Below, piece after piece: positions 26,768 to 35,134 of a stretch of DNA of 64,000 nucleotides. Position 1 is the first letter of the stretch, and the number at the start of each line of letters is the position of its first letter. The translations under genes and the position numbers were made by a program. A model generated the notes under the pieces. That model was not told the DNA's origin and made no database searches. It saw only the letters and a program-made list of their open reading frames with translations. The stretch covers positions 33,050 through 97,049 of the forward strand of contig NZ_JANUGY010000017.1 of the NCBI RefSeq assembly GCF_024756235.1, written 5' to 3'. This DNA is from Massilia kyonggiensis (GTDB lineage: Bacteria > Pseudomonadota > Gammaproteobacteria > Burkholderiales > Burkholderiaceae_D).

Positions 26768-27316
26768 GTGAAACGCAGCTATCGCTGGGCAACGGAGCAG
26801 GGTGGCGGCCTGGAGCATGTCGAACTGGACACCGGGGACGCGGGCGTGACGGCGGAGGGCGTCCTCATCGGCCCCGCCGGCGGCCGGTTGTTCGCCTGCA
26901 GTTATCTGTTGTGCTGCGACGAACAATGGCGGGTGCGCCGTCTCGACGTCCATGTCGCGGGCAAGGGGCGAGTGAGCCTGCGTGCCGACGGGGCCGGCAA
27001 CTGGTTTGACGCGGACGGCACGCCGTTGCCGGCGCTGCAGGGCTGCACCGACGTCGACCTGTCCGGCAGTCCGTTCACGAACACGCTGCCGATCCGGCGC
27101 CTCGGTGACGCGCTGCGCAATCGCCAGGAAATCCGCGTCGCGTACGTCGACCTGCCCAAGCTCGACGTCCAGCCCGTCGCGCAGGCGTACACGCGGGTGA
27201 CGCCCGACCGGGTGCGGTTCGAAAGCCTGTCCCGGCCGTTTGCCGCCGACCTCGACGTCGACGGCGACGGCCTTGTACTGCGTTACGAGGGGTTGTTTAC
27301 GCGCGTCGCGGGCTGA
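26768..27316 (+). CDS. Putative glycolipid-binding domain protein (DUF1089 type)
   Basis: The 182-residue soluble protein matches the putative glycolipid-binding family: MKRSYRWATEQGGGLEHVEL at the start, VTAEGVLIG, then YLLCCDEQWRVRRLDV and the acidic WFDADGTPLPALQGCTDVDLS-type segment, ending AYTRVTPDRVRFESLSRPFAADLDVDGDGLV in two pieces. Structure-based annotation of the family suggests lipid or glycolipid binding; the function is not established. It starts with GTG and a strong GGAGGAC site. It overlaps the convergent DUF418 gene by 34 bases. Confidence 0.85.
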   Translation: MKRSYRWATEQGGGLEHVELDTGDAGVTAEGVLIGPAGGRLFACSYLLCCDEQWRVRRLDVHVAGKGRVSLRADGAGNWFDADGTPLPALQGCTDVDLSGSPFTNTLPIRRLGDALRNRQEIRVAYVDLPKLDVQPVAQAYTRVTPDRVRFESLSRPFAADLDVDGDGLVLRYEGLFTRVAG

Positions 27317-28512
27317 GCGGTGTGGCTCGAGGCTGCACCGATCCACGTCAGGCGGTGCCACAGGGCTTCCAGCGGGCCCTGCTTGTGGTGCTTGAGCCAC
27401 CAGGCGCTGAAGCAGCCCTGCAGCACGGCCAGTACGATGCCGATCGCCAGCGCCATCACCGTGCCCGCCGTCGCGTACAGGCCGAAGCCGAAGCCGTGGT
27501 ACAGGGTCGTGCCGACGATCGATTGCATCATGTAGCTCGTCAGGCTCATCCGGCCCAGCCAGCGGAGTGAACCCAACACGCGCGCCCCGGCGGGACGGCG
27601 GAACAGCAGCGCGAAGCCCGTGACGAGCAGCAGCATGATGTCCAGGTTGAGCAGCGGCTTGGCGATGGCGTCAAGCGGCCGGCGCAGGGCCTCGGCGGGG
27701 AACCACGCTGCCAGGTGGCCATGGATGAAGATCAACGGACCGAGCAGCAGCAGGGCCCCGAAGAAGACGCGCCGCCAGATGCGGATGTTCCTGTCGTTCA
27801 TCGCGAACAGCCCGAGGCGGCCGGCCAGCATGCCGAACATGAACAGTGCCGGGATCTGCAGGATGCGGCCCATTTCCCAGCTCCACAGCAGCACGGCCTG
27901 CTTGCCGTTCGTGAGGTTGCCGATCCAGACGTCGAGCAATGAACCGTGCTTCAGGTATTCCTCGGCGCGGCCAAAGTATGCCCAGGAGGCGGGATCGGGC
28001 AGCTTGCCCGGCGCACTGCCCAGCGCCGCGAACGCATCGAACCAGGCGACCGGCTGCAGGCTGAGGAAGCAGCCCAGCAGGAAAACCGTCCACGTGCCCA
28101 GGCGCGCGACCGGAATCAGCACGAGACCGAGCACGGCATACATCGCGAGGATATCGCCTTCGTAGAACGCGGAATTCACGAGCCCGAACCCGAGCAGGAG
28201 CAGCATGCGCCACGCAAAGCGCGGCCGGAAATCCTCCCCGCGCCGGGCCCGGGCATCGTCCTGCAGGTGGAACGTCAGGCCGAACAGCAGGGCGAAGATG
28301 GCATATGACTTGCCGCCAAACAAGGCGAACATCGTGTCCCAGATGTGTTGCCCCAGCTCCTTCAGCCAGGCCGGCTCGCCGGGCGGCGAAAAATAGAGAT
28401 CGAAGTGCTCGATGTTATGCAGCAGCATGATCGAGACGATCGCGAAGCCACGCAGGGCGTCGACGAGGTCGAGACGGGAGTCGGTACGGGGCATGTCGGG
28501 GGAGGGCGTCAT
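27283..28512 (-). CDS. DUF418 family membrane protein
   Basis: The 409-residue protein begins RLDLVDALRGFAIVSIMLLHN, the characteristic DUF1624/DUF418 opening, and has about ten membrane segments. It ends in the DUF418 domain (GRMSLTSYMMQSIVGTTLYHG, LAVLQGCFSAWWLKHHKQGPLEALWHRLTW). It resembles YeiB of E. coli; the family is distantly related to membrane acyltransferases, but no reaction is established. AGGAAAACC precedes the ATG. The 3' end overlaps the convergent glycolipid-binding-like gene. Confidence 0.9.
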   Translation of the reverse strand: MTPSPDMPRTDSRLDLVDALRGFAIVSIMLLHNIEHFDLYFSPPGEPAWLKELGQHIWDTMFALFGGKSYAIFALLFGLTFHLQDDARARRGEDFRPRFAWRMLLLLGFGLVNSAFYEGDILAMYAVLGLVLIPVARLGTWTVFLLGCFLSLQPVAWFDAFAALGSAPGKLPDPASWAYFGRAEEYLKHGSLLDVWIGNLTNGKQAVLLWSWEMGRILQIPALFMFGMLAGRLGLFAMNDRNIRIWRRVFFGALLLLGPLIFIHGHLAAWFPAEALRRPLDAIAKPLLNLDIMLLLVTGFALLFRRPAGARVLGSLRWLGRMSLTSYMMQSIVGTTLYHGFGFGLYATAGTVMALAIGIVLAVLQGCFSAWWLKHHKQGPLEALWHRLTWIGAASSHTAQPATRVNNPS

Positions 28513-28733
28513 GGTTTTCCTGTCCGTTTTTGGGCCCGGTCATTCTAGTTTGGAATCGTTTTCATCTCCACTATATTTTTTACAACGCCCGCGCTTATTT
28601 CTCGTTATAAGTTCACATCTGGTTACAAACTGCCCGTGTTTGTCGGCATCCCGCAACGGTGAAAAGTTTTTTCCGGGTGGCAAAGCAAAGTTCTCGCAAA
28701 CCGTTTAGAATTGCCTCCCATCAGCTTTCCACG

Positions 28734-28763
28734 CGCCAACCGCTCGGTTGGCGTTTGCTTTTT
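28734..28763 (+). terminator. Terminator-like hairpin in the leader of the MFS gene
   Basis: CGCCAACC (28734-28741), a GCTC loop and GGTTGGCG (28746-28753) form an 8-bp stem followed by TTTGCTTTTT. It faces right and lies only about 40 bases before the MFS start at 28800. No gene precedes it on this strand, so it may end a small RNA or act as an attenuator. Confidence 0.55.
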
Positions 28764-28799
28764 GATCCAGACATTTTTTTTAAAAAAATCATCTACTAA

Positions 28800-29969
28800 A
28801 TGCAAAATAATCTGCCTGCCACGACTGCCGCCCGTTCCCGCAGCCTTCCGCTCGCACAATCGCAGTCGTTCGCGCTGCCGCTCCTGTTCACGGTGTTCGG
28901 CGTGATCATGGGGTCGTGGGCCGGCCGTATCCCGGCCATGGCCGAACGCGTGCACGTGTCGCACTCGGCGCTGTCGATGGTCCTGCTGTGCGGCGGCCTC
29001 GGCGCCGTTCTGTCGTACCCTATTTCATCGCGCATGATGAGCTCGCTTGGGGCCCGCAAGACCATGCTCATTTCCGGCCTGGCCCTGCTGGCCGTGCTCG
29101 TCGCCATCGGCGGCGCACCGACCGTGCCGCTGCTGATGATGGCCGTCCTGAGCCTGGGCATCACGGCCAGCACGTTCGACGTCGCCGTCAACTCGGCCGC
29201 CACGAAGCGCGAAAAGGAGACGGGCAAGTCGGAACTGTCGAAGCTGCACGGCCTCGGCTGCGCCGGCGGCCTGGCGGGCGCGACCCTGGGCAGCCTGATG
29301 GCCGGCCTGCACATCGCGCCGCTCACGCACTTCGTGATGCTGGCCGGTCCGCTGGCCCTGGCCCTCTACTATGGCTATGCGTCGCTGGATGCGGATGACG
29401 CGGGTGAAGTCGTCGAGAAAAAATCGTTCTCGCTGCCGCGCGGTCCGCTGCTGTTCCTGGGCGCACTCGGCTTCCTCGGTTCGATGGCCGAAGGCAGCAT
29501 CGCCGACTGGAGCGGCGTGTTCCTGAAAGAGCATTTTGGTGCGTCGGACGGCCTGGCGCCGCTGGCCCTGTCGTCGTTCTCCGTGATGATGCTGCTGGCC
29601 CGCCTCGTCGGCGACAAGCTCAAGGTCCGCTACGGCGCCCGTCCCCTCGTCACCAGCGGCTCGATGCTGGGCGCCGCCGGCCTGTTCTTCGCCGTGCTGT
29701 CGCCGAATGCCTATTTCGCCCTGTTCGGCTTCGCCGTCGCCGGCATGGGTATGGCACTGGTCTTCCCGTTCGTGTTCAGCGCGGCGGGCGCGCAAGGTCC
29801 GGCGGCACTGGCCGGCGTGGCCAGCCTGGCCTACAGCGGCAGCCTGATGGGCCCGCCGGTCATCGGCGCCATCGCCCAGGGCATGGGCATGCAGATCGCC
29901 ATCGCCTACATCGGCGGCCTGGCCTGCCTGATCGCCTTCGTGGCCAGCCGTTCGCGCCTGCTGAAGTAA
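28800..29969 (+). CDS. MFS transporter (YbjJ-like)
   Basis: The 389-residue major facilitator protein has 12 predicted membrane segments, with VFGVIMGSWAGRIPAMAERV near residues 32-51 and SKLHGLGCAGGLAGATLGSL in the first half. These match the YbjJ/FucP-like branch of unknown or sugar-type substrate. The second half repeats the fold (ALSSFSVMMLLARLVGDKLKVRYG). The ATG at 28800 lacks a clear Shine-Dalgarno sequence; its leader is AT-rich and contains a hairpin with a T-run. A strong terminator follows the gene, so it is a single transcription unit. Confidence 0.9.
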   Translation: MQNNLPATTAARSRSLPLAQSQSFALPLLFTVFGVIMGSWAGRIPAMAERVHVSHSALSMVLLCGGLGAVLSYPISSRMMSSLGARKTMLISGLALLAVLVAIGGAPTVPLLMMAVLSLGITASTFDVAVNSAATKREKETGKSELSKLHGLGCAGGLAGATLGSLMAGLHIAPLTHFVMLAGPLALALYYGYASLDADDAGEVVEKKSFSLPRGPLLFLGALGFLGSMAEGSIADWSGVFLKEHFGASDGLAPLALSSFSVMMLLARLVGDKLKVRYGARPLVTSGSMLGAAGLFFAVLSPNAYFALFGFAVAGMGMALVFPFVFSAAGAQGPAALAGVASLAYSGSLMGPPVIGAIAQGMGMQIAIAYIGGLACLIAFVASRSRLLK

Positions 29970-29988
29970 TTATCCTTCCTCCTTGTTC

Positions 29989-30020
29989 AGGGCGGTGCCG
30001 ATGGCGCCGCCCTTTTTTTT
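29989..30020 (+). terminator. Rho-independent terminator after the MFS gene
   Basis: AGGGCGGTGCC and GGCGCCGCCCT pair over 11 bases (one G-T pair) around a three-base loop and are followed by eight T residues. It lies about 20 bases after the stop codon. Confidence 0.92.
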
Positions 30021-30113
30021 GCGCTGTGCCAAGCCCGCGCGCATTCCGCAGAACTCCAGTACGCCTGCGTACTCCAAGCAAACGTCACTCGTCTGCCCAG
30101 GATCGGAGTTGCC

Positions 30114-30746
30114 ATGCAAAGCGAAATCGATGCCGTGTCCGTCGTCTGGTTCCACGACCGCCAGCTGCGCGAACGCGACTGGCCCGTGATGTCGCACGTC
30201 GCCGCCGAGCCGGGCGGGTTGGGCTTATGGGAATGGATCGCCGCCAATCACCGCTACAACGGCCTGCTGTGGCGCGAGGAAGACCGGGCGCGCCGGCTGG
30301 ACGTGCCGCCTGCCGAGATCGCGGCCGGCAAGCGCCTGATCGACCGCTACAACCAGAAGCGCAACGACGCGGTCGAATCCATCGACGAAGCGCTGTTGGC
30401 CAGCCTGCGCCACGTCGTCTGCGTGCCCGATGCACGGCTCTCCAGCGAAACGGCCGGCGCCATGATCGACCGCCTGTCGATCCTCGCCCTGAAAATCCAC
30501 CACATGCGCGCGCAGACGCAACGCGTCGACGCCGACGATGCCCACGTCCGCGCATGCACCACCAAGCTCGACCGCCTGCTCGCGCAGCGCCAGGACCTGA
30601 TGTCCTGCCTCGACCTGCTGCTCACGGAAGCGCGGGCCGGACGGGCATACTTCAAGCTCTATCGCCAGTTCAAGATGTACAACGATCCCGCCCTGAACCC
30701 GTACCTCAACGGCCAGGCGCAGGGGGATGGAAGGGCGGCGCCGTGA
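30114..30746 (+). CDS. DUF4254 domain protein
   Basis: The 210-residue, mostly helical, soluble protein shows the DUF4254 pattern: an N-terminal WEWIAANHRYNGLLWREEDRAR followed by a region rich in paired charges (RLIDRYNQKRNDAVESIDEAL), then ETAGAMIDRLSILALKIHHM and a final QRQDLMSCLDLLL helix. The family has no known reaction but is repeatedly found among glycosyltransferase genes. GGAG precedes the ATG. Its stop overlaps the GTG start of the following glycosyltransferase (GTGA), so the two are coupled. Confidence 0.88.
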   Translation: MQSEIDAVSVVWFHDRQLRERDWPVMSHVAAEPGGLGLWEWIAANHRYNGLLWREEDRARRLDVPPAEIAAGKRLIDRYNQKRNDAVESIDEALLASLRHVVCVPDARLSSETAGAMIDRLSILALKIHHMRAQTQRVDADDAHVRACTTKLDRLLAQRQDLMSCLDLLLTEARAGRAYFKLYRQFKMYNDPALNPYLNGQAQGDGRAAP

Positions 30747-31552
30747 ACGAGACGATCGACGTCCTGATCCCGACGCGCAACCGCCCCGCGGCGCTCGCGG
30801 TCACGCTGACGGCGCTCGGCGCGCAGACCTGGCCGGCATTGCGCATCGTCCTTGCCGACCAGTCGGACGGCGACGGCGTCTGCACGCATGGGGAGGTGCA
30901 GGCGGTATTGCGCTACCTGCGCGTCACCGGCCGCAGCGTGGACACGTTCCGGCGCCCGCGCCGCCGCGGCATGGCCGAACAGCGCGCCTTCCTGCTGGCC
31001 CAGGTGCGCACGTCCTGCTGCCTGTTCGTCGACGACGACGTGATCCTCGAGCCGGACCTCATCGCCCGGCTGCATGCCGTCCTCCGCGAAGAACGCTGCG
31101 GCTTCGTCGGCAGCGCCTTGCACGGGTTGAGCTACCTGGGCCAGTTGCGGCCGATGCAGGAAGCGATCGAATTCTGGGATGGCCCCGTGACGCCGGAAAC
31201 CGTGCGGCCCGGCAGCCCGGCGTGGGCACGCCACCACCTGCACAGCGCGGCGAACCTGTTCCACGTGCAGACCCGCCTGGCAGACGGGACCAGGGCGACG
31301 CAGCGCTACAAGATCGCCTGGGTTGGCGGCTGCGTGATGTTCGATACGGCCAAGCTGCGCGCCGTGGGCGGTTTCGACTTCTGGCGCGACCTGCCGGCCC
31401 AGCATTGCGGCGAGGACGTGCTGGCCCAGCAGCGCGTGATGGCGCTTTACGGCGGCTGCGCGATACTGCCGTCCGGTGCGTATCACATGGAACTGCCGAC
31501 GACCATCACGGCACGGGCCATCGATGCGCCTTATGTGTTGCCGCTGACGTAA
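30743..31552 (+). CDS. Family 2 glycosyltransferase
   Basis: The 269-residue enzyme begins VNETIDVLIPTRNRPAAL, the standard GT-A/GT2 opening, and has the metal/nucleotide-sugar binding motif FVDDDVILEPD near residues 95-105. An acceptor-side segment WVGGCVMFDTAKLRAVGGFD and CGEDVLAQQR correspond to the usual GGxxxFRR and ED positions. It lacks membrane segments, so it acts at the cytoplasmic face. The GTG start at 30743 is chosen from the four-base overlap with DUF4254 and a GGGGGATGG site. It is part of the rightward arm of a glycan cluster. Confidence 0.9.
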   Translation: MNETIDVLIPTRNRPAALAVTLTALGAQTWPALRIVLADQSDGDGVCTHGEVQAVLRYLRVTGRSVDTFRRPRRRGMAEQRAFLLAQVRTSCCLFVDDDVILEPDLIARLHAVLREERCGFVGSALHGLSYLGQLRPMQEAIEFWDGPVTPETVRPGSPAWARHHLHSAANLFHVQTRLADGTRATQRYKIAWVGGCVMFDTAKLRAVGGFDFWRDLPAQHCGEDVLAQQRVMALYGGCAILPSGAYHMELPTTITARAIDAPYVLPLT

Positions 31553-31570
31553 TGCCGATGAGCGAGCCGC

Positions 31571-32716
31571 ATGATGCGACCGGCCCCTGACTCGAGCCCG
31601 GATCGTCTCGACGAGGTGCGCAAGATCGTCGTGCTGCGCCCGAGCGCGGTGGGCGACTTCGTGTTCGCATTGCCGGCCTTGCACGCGCTGAAGCAGGCGT
31701 ATCCCGCGGCCGAGCTGGTCCTGGCGGGGAAAGCCTGGCATCGCGTGTTCCTGCAGGACCGGCCGGGACCGGTCGACCGCGTCGTCGAGGTTCCGCCCGT
31801 GCAAGGCGTGGGGGCGCCAGAGACGGTCGTGGAACAGGTGGAGCGCTTCGTCGATGCAATGCGCGCCGAGCGTTTCGATATCGCATTGCAGATGTTCGGG
31901 GGAGGGCGTCATTCGAATCCGTTCCTGTTGCGCTTCGGTGCGCGGCTGACGGCGGGGGCCTGCGCGCCGGGCGTGCCCTCGCTTGACCGTTGGGTGCCGT
32001 ATCGCGAGCCCAGCCCGCGCAGGCTGGCCCTGCTCGAGATCGCGGGGCTGGCCGGTGCAGAGATGCGGTTGCCGCTTGACGCGCAAGCGGAACTCGCACT
32101 CACGGAAGCCGACCGGCGCGAGGCCGCGGCGGTCATGCCTGGGCTGGCCGGCAAACGGCTCATCGTGCTGCAGCCGGGGTCGACCGATCCGCGCCGCTGC
32201 TGGCCGGCGCCATCGTTCGCGGCGCTGGGCGACCGGCTTGCGCAGGACGGGGCCTGTGTCGCGGTCAACGGATCGCCCGACGAAATGGATCTTGTGCACG
32301 ACGTCGTGGCGCGCATGCATGCGCCGGCCGTCGCACTCGCAGGCCGGCTGAGCCTGGGCGGGCTGTGCGGCCTGCTGGCGCGCGCCGCGCTGCTCGTGTC
32401 GAACGACACCGGCCCGCTGCACCTGGGCCTCGCCCTGGGCGTGCCGAGTGTCGGCATCTTCTGGCTGACGAACCTGATCGACGGGATGCCGTTGCGCCCT
32501 TCGACCCTGCACGCGGCCTTGTCGGTGCGGACACGCTGTCCCGTCTGCGATGCGGACAATCTGCGAACGCGCTGTCCGCACGATGTGAGCTTTGTCGCGG
32601 ATGTCGGCATCGACGAGGTGGAGGCGCTGGCCCATGCGGCATTGGCGCATCAATCGTCACCAGTAAGGCCACATGCCGACACTGCGCTGGCGGCTCGGCG
32701 CCGTGCCGGCAAGTAG
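31571..32716 (+). CDS. Family 9 glycosyltransferase (heptosyltransferase-like), rightward
   Basis: The 381-residue protein has the GT9 opening IVVLRPSAVGDFVFALPALHALKQ, a central LIVLQPGSTDPRRCWP and the C-terminal LLVSNDTGPLHLGLALGVPSVGIFW nucleotide-sugar binding segment, seen in ADP-heptose:LPS heptosyltransferases. A cysteine-containing tail follows (CPVCDADNLRTRCPHD), unusual but known in some GT9 proteins. The last 60 bases overlap the end of a second GT9 gene on the other strand. It is the third gene of the DUF4254-GT2-GT9 arm and probably adds a heptose-like sugar to a surface glycan. Confidence 0.9.
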   Translation: MMRPAPDSSPDRLDEVRKIVVLRPSAVGDFVFALPALHALKQAYPAAELVLAGKAWHRVFLQDRPGPVDRVVEVPPVQGVGAPETVVEQVERFVDAMRAERFDIALQMFGGGRHSNPFLLRFGARLTAGACAPGVPSLDRWVPYREPSPRRLALLEIAGLAGAEMRLPLDAQAELALTEADRREAAAVMPGLAGKRLIVLQPGSTDPRRCWPAPSFAALGDRLAQDGACVAVNGSPDEMDLVHDVVARMHAPAVALAGRLSLGGLCGLLARAALLVSNDTGPLHLGLALGVPSVGIFWLTNLIDGMPLRPSTLHAALSVRTRCPVCDADNLRTRCPHDVSFVADVGIDEVEALAHAALAHQSSPVRPHADTALAARRRAGK

Positions 32717-33721
32717 TGCACGTGCATGTTGCAGGACCACCTGGGCACGCTCGGCACCGGGATCCCAGATGCAGCGATGCGTATGGCGGTTGAGCGGCGC
32801 CCAGCGGGCGATGTCGGCCTTGCTGAACACGACGACACTTTTGAGCCTGAGGCCCGCCGCGATGTGGGACACGCCCGTGTCGTTGCAAAGTAAAAGCCTG
32901 GCATCGCGCATCAGGACGGCCATCGCGCCGATCGAGATAGGGGCGGCGGCGTCGAGCGGCGTGTGATGCATGCGGGCCGCCACCTCGGCGGTGAGGTCCG
33001 CTTCCTCGGCCGATCCGGTCAGCACCACCTTGAGGCCGAACTCGGCCGCGAGGCGGTCGCCGACCTCGGCGAACAAGGCCGCCGGCCAGCATTTGTCCCG
33101 CTTGCGTGCCCCTGGGTGAATGCACAGGTAGCCGCCGGGCGTGAGCGTCGCGCCGAGGCCGCTCGCGCGCCATTCGTCTTCGTCGTCGCGTGACAGCGGG
33201 AATTCCAGGTGGACCCCCGTCGAAGGCGCGCCCAGTTGCTCCATCAGCGACAGGAGACGCTCCGGCTCCGCGCCGATTTCCGGATAGGGAAACAGGACGG
33301 TGTGGTCACGGACGACGGGTGCGCCACGGCAGAACCCGGCCATCGCGTGCGCACCGAAGCCGCTGACGATGTCGTTGCTCACGTCGCCGCTGCCGTGCAA
33401 CTGGAGCGCCAGCGCGAACTGGCGGGTGCAGAGACTGTTGTAGAAACGCGCGAGCGCCTCGTGCCGCACTGGTTGCTCGGGCAGCAAAGGGTGGCCGGGA
33501 AAGGCGATGAATTCATCGACACAGGCACTGAACCGGTCTGCGAATTGCTGCGCCCACGGCAAACCCACCAGCGCGATGTGGGCACGGGGCAGGGCGGCGC
33601 GCAGCGCGCGCAGGGCGGGCACCGCGCACAGCATGTCGCCCAGGTGAAGGGCGCGGAACACGATGACCGAAGGCGGATCGAGGCGCTGCAGCAGTGGTCG
33701 GCGGTACACTTCTTCCTCCAT
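32657..33721 (-). CDS. Family 9 glycosyltransferase (heptosyltransferase-like), leftward
   Basis: The 354-residue protein shows the GT9 pattern: VIVFRALHLGDMLCAVPALRALR at the start, YLCIHPGARKRDKCWPAALF in the middle and LLLCNDTGVSHIAAGLRLKSVVVF near the end. It is a diverged paralogue of the gene that meets it head-on, with a 60-base overlap of the coding ends. It is the last gene of the leftward arm (carbamoyltransferase, dimethylformamidase-like protein, GT9), so the transferred sugar may be the one modified by its partners. That link is inferred from position. Confidence 0.9.
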   Translation of the reverse strand: MEEEVYRRPLLQRLDPPSVIVFRALHLGDMLCAVPALRALRAALPRAHIALVGLPWAQQFADRFSACVDEFIAFPGHPLLPEQPVRHEALARFYNSLCTRQFALALQLHGSGDVSNDIVSGFGAHAMAGFCRGAPVVRDHTVLFPYPEIGAEPERLLSLMEQLGAPSTGVHLEFPLSRDDEDEWRASGLGATLTPGGYLCIHPGARKRDKCWPAALFAEVGDRLAAEFGLKVVLTGSAEEADLTAEVAARMHHTPLDAAAPISIGAMAVLMRDARLLLCNDTGVSHIAAGLRLKSVVVFSKADIARWAPLNRHTHRCIWDPGAERAQVVLQHARALLAGTAPSRQRSVGMWPYW

Positions 33722-33763
33722 TAAAACGTGCGGCCGTGCGCGCGTCTTTCCGGTGAGGTCGAC

Positions 33764-35134
33764 TTACCCGCGCAACAGGCCGTCGAGAACATTGCGCGTG
33801 ACGCGCTCCAGTTGGCGATCCCGGCCGGCGTCGAGGACTTGCGCCCAGTCGGTGGTCCCGGCAGAAAACACGGTGCCGTTGCGCGTGAACAGGCCCATGG
33901 CGGCCGTGTGGATGCCTTCGCCGGCCGCGTGGCGGGCACGTGCCGGCAATTCCTGCCAGTCGGGGCCCAGGCGCGCTGCCGCCAGCAAGGCATAGCCGTC
34001 CGGCGTGCCGTCTTCGTCCGCCCAGGCCGACAACTGCGCCGGCAACTGCGCGCCATGGCCGGCATCGAAGACGTCGAGCGGGACGCCGTCGCATTCATAG
34101 CCCGCCAGCGGCGGCCAGCTATGCCGTGCGAGCGCGTCGCCGCGGGCCAGGCCGGTCTCCGTGAAGATCCAGTGATCCGGCTGCTGGACGCGATAACCGC
34201 CGGACGTGCGCGGACCATCCCACCAGCCGCCGCCATGCCGGTAGCTGGCGCCGCTCAGGCTGTCCTCGGGGCGCGCGGCGCCGCGAGGCGACCACCAGTG
34301 ATCGCGGGCGCCATGCGGGCCGCCCTGGTGGCAGACGATGGCTGTCCCGTCATCGGCGACGTGGATGCGCCACCAGCACACATTGCCGGCGAAGAAGGCG
34401 AGATTGCCGCCGCGGGAGACGAAGTCCTCGACGGCGTCGCGCGTCGCGGTGCTCCAGTATTCGTCATGGCCGGCCGATACGAGCAGGCGGTAGTCCGCGA
34501 GCAGCGCCGGGTCGGCGTGGATGTCGAGGTCCGTGCAGAAGTCCGCGCGGTAGCCATTGCGCGCCAGCCAGCGGATGAAGCGCGCATCCCAATGGGCGAA
34601 CGTCTGGCGGGGCGATGCGGCGTCGTAATGGTCGGCGGCGCACCACACGGGGCCGCCGATGCCGCCGCCGGGACGGCGCAGCGAGACCCGTGCGCCCGGC
34701 GGCTCGATCGAACGCGGAGGGTGGACATAGAAGCAGCCGCCGCCGCTGGCGTTATAGGCGTGGTACGTGGCCAGCGGCAGCTTGTAGAGCATGCCGCGCC
34801 CGCCGGGCCGTGCGCGTACCACGAACAGGGCGGCGCCGTGGCCGCGGGCCAGGTCGAACGTGGTCTTGCGTCCTTCTTCTTCGAAGTCGGCGATGTAGAC
34901 GGCCGAGGGCCAGTCCGGAGGGATAGTGAAGGGATAGGCCGGCCAGTGCCAGTCCGCGTCCGGCGCGGCATCGGCGGCCCATGCGCCGGGCAGCCAGTCG
35001 CTGCGCAGCATCTCGACCGGTCCGTCGCTCCAGCGATAGAACGTGACGCGGAAACGGCGGCTGTCGGTCGACACGTGCAGGTGCAGCGTGGCGCCGGGCA
35101 GTACGCTGGCCCGCCCTGGATACGCACGGATCAT
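33764..35134 (-). CDS. N,N-dimethylformamidase beta-subunit-like protein
   Basis: The 456-residue protein matches the large C-terminal domain found in the dimethylformamidase beta subunit: GMLYKLPLATYHAYNASGGG near residues 110-130, LLVSAGHDEYWSTATRDAV followed by FVSRGGNLAFFAGNVCWWRI, and a late segment TRNGTVFSAGTTDW. The central part has a ThuA/glutamine-amidotransferase-like layout. The N-terminal 90 residues are beta-rich. No signal peptide is visible, so it is cytoplasmic. Its start overlaps the stop of the carbamoyltransferase gene (ATGA), implying the two work together, perhaps on an amide or carbamoyl group of a sugar. The substrate is unknown. Confidence 0.8.
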   Translation of the reverse strand: MIRAYPGRASVLPGATLHLHVSTDSRRFRVTFYRWSDGPVEMLRSDWLPGAWAADAAPDADWHWPAYPFTIPPDWPSAVYIADFEEEGRKTTFDLARGHGAALFVVRARPGGRGMLYKLPLATYHAYNASGGGCFYVHPPRSIEPPGARVSLRRPGGGIGGPVWCAADHYDAASPRQTFAHWDARFIRWLARNGYRADFCTDLDIHADPALLADYRLLVSAGHDEYWSTATRDAVEDFVSRGGNLAFFAGNVCWWRIHVADDGTAIVCHQGGPHGARDHWWSPRGAARPEDSLSGASYRHGGGWWDGPRTSGGYRVQQPDHWIFTETGLARGDALARHSWPPLAGYECDGVPLDVFDAGHGAQLPAQLSAWADEDGTPDGYALLAAARLGPDWQELPARARHAAGEGIHTAAMGLFTRNGTVFSAGTTDWAQVLDAGRDRQLERVTRNVLDGLLRG

